A stretch of DNA of 64,000 nucleotides from Carposina sasakii (taxonomy: Eukaryota > Arthropoda > Insecta > Lepidoptera > Carposinidae). A program made the translations under genes and the position numbers. Numbering within the stretch: position 1 is the first letter of the stretch; every line of letters starts with the position of its first letter. Shown here piece by piece: positions 63,748 to 64,000 of this stretch. The notes beneath the pieces are model-generated. The model was not told the origin of the DNA. It saw only the letters and a list, made by a program, of their open reading frames with translations, and searched no databases. Location of the stretch: positions 4,506,716 through 4,570,715 of the forward strand of contig CP053163.1 of the NCBI GenBank assembly GCA_014607495.2, given 5' to 3'.

Positions 63748-64000
63748 GGATTCGCGGGCAACTTAGGGATTTATGTTCGAAACAATTTGAAATCATATAC
63801 ATATATATGTCGGAGATCAAGATGTCATATCCTACAGTCGGATCTCCAACGCCATCTATTTTCAATCGTTGAAGTTAGAAACGTCAAGTCGACAGCTATC
63901 ACTGACTTGAGGACAGCTGTCACTTGGGTAAAGACAAGACAGAGTACTGAGAGGGCGCCACTGTAGATTTACAACGACCACCGGGTCGTTTGAATTGAGC
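63748..64000. other. Right edge, no gene seen
   Basis: No coding exon or repeat boundary was recognised between the Helitron end and the window edge. Confidence 0.3.

Overview
The window looks like nuclear DNA of a moth or butterfly (Lepidoptera). This rests on the protein-coding genes, which have short exons and GT-AG introns of animal type, and on the repeats: many Helitron 3' ends built round a CGCG..GAC GAA GTCGCG hairpin plus CTAG, tRNA-headed SINEs, and LINE tails of (GATGAT)n or (TATG)n. There is no bacterial or viral replicon here and no CRISPR array. Exon borders were read by eye from splice consensus and reading phase; none was checked by a search or RNA data.

Six host genes are supported. 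In order they are: the 3' part of an SLC22-type organic cation transporter (529-3031, +, cut by the window edge); an SRFBP1/BUD22-family nucleolar protein (11225-13298, -); ribosomal protein L36 (15741-16757, +); a PRPP synthetase with an intronless coding region (20766-21722, -); a nine-zinc-finger histone H4 transcription factor, HINFP (44377-54141, +, seven coding exons); and a complete six-exon FAD-dependent polyamine/spermine oxidase-like gene (56482-59836, -). A THAP-domain gene start (23271-23913, +) is also visible but broken: it has a one-base frame slip, and a retrotransposon sits in its next intron.

Most of the remainder is mobile DNA, often nested. Between 23991 and 35789 lies a BEL/Pao LTR retrotransposon with apparently identical 289-bp LTRs and a 5-bp target duplication. 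Its leader was later hit by a 4.7-kb hAT transposon (25130-29812, 8-bp duplication). Between 38668 and 43205 lies a near-full-length Jockey-type LINE on the minus strand whose two ORFs overlap as TAATG. HINFP intron 1 holds a 3.4-kb hAT element (45175-48548) that itself carries a Helitron fragment, a MITE and a LINE-like repeat. Helitron ends occur at about 3.4, 9-11, 18.6, 36.6-37.6, 45.4, 51.8, 53.4, 55.4 and 63.7 kb. One of these (36829-37627) still encodes the C-terminus of the Helitron helicase.

The most interesting structure is just upstream of RpL36. Six copies of an unclassified, poly(A)-tailed, SINE-like retroposon of about 400 bp occur in the window. Two of them inserted next to what looks like the pyrimidine-rich RpL36 start region, and an unequal exchange between them then made a third, hybrid copy and duplicated the short putative promoter segment lying between them. 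The target duplications allow the order of events to be read directly.
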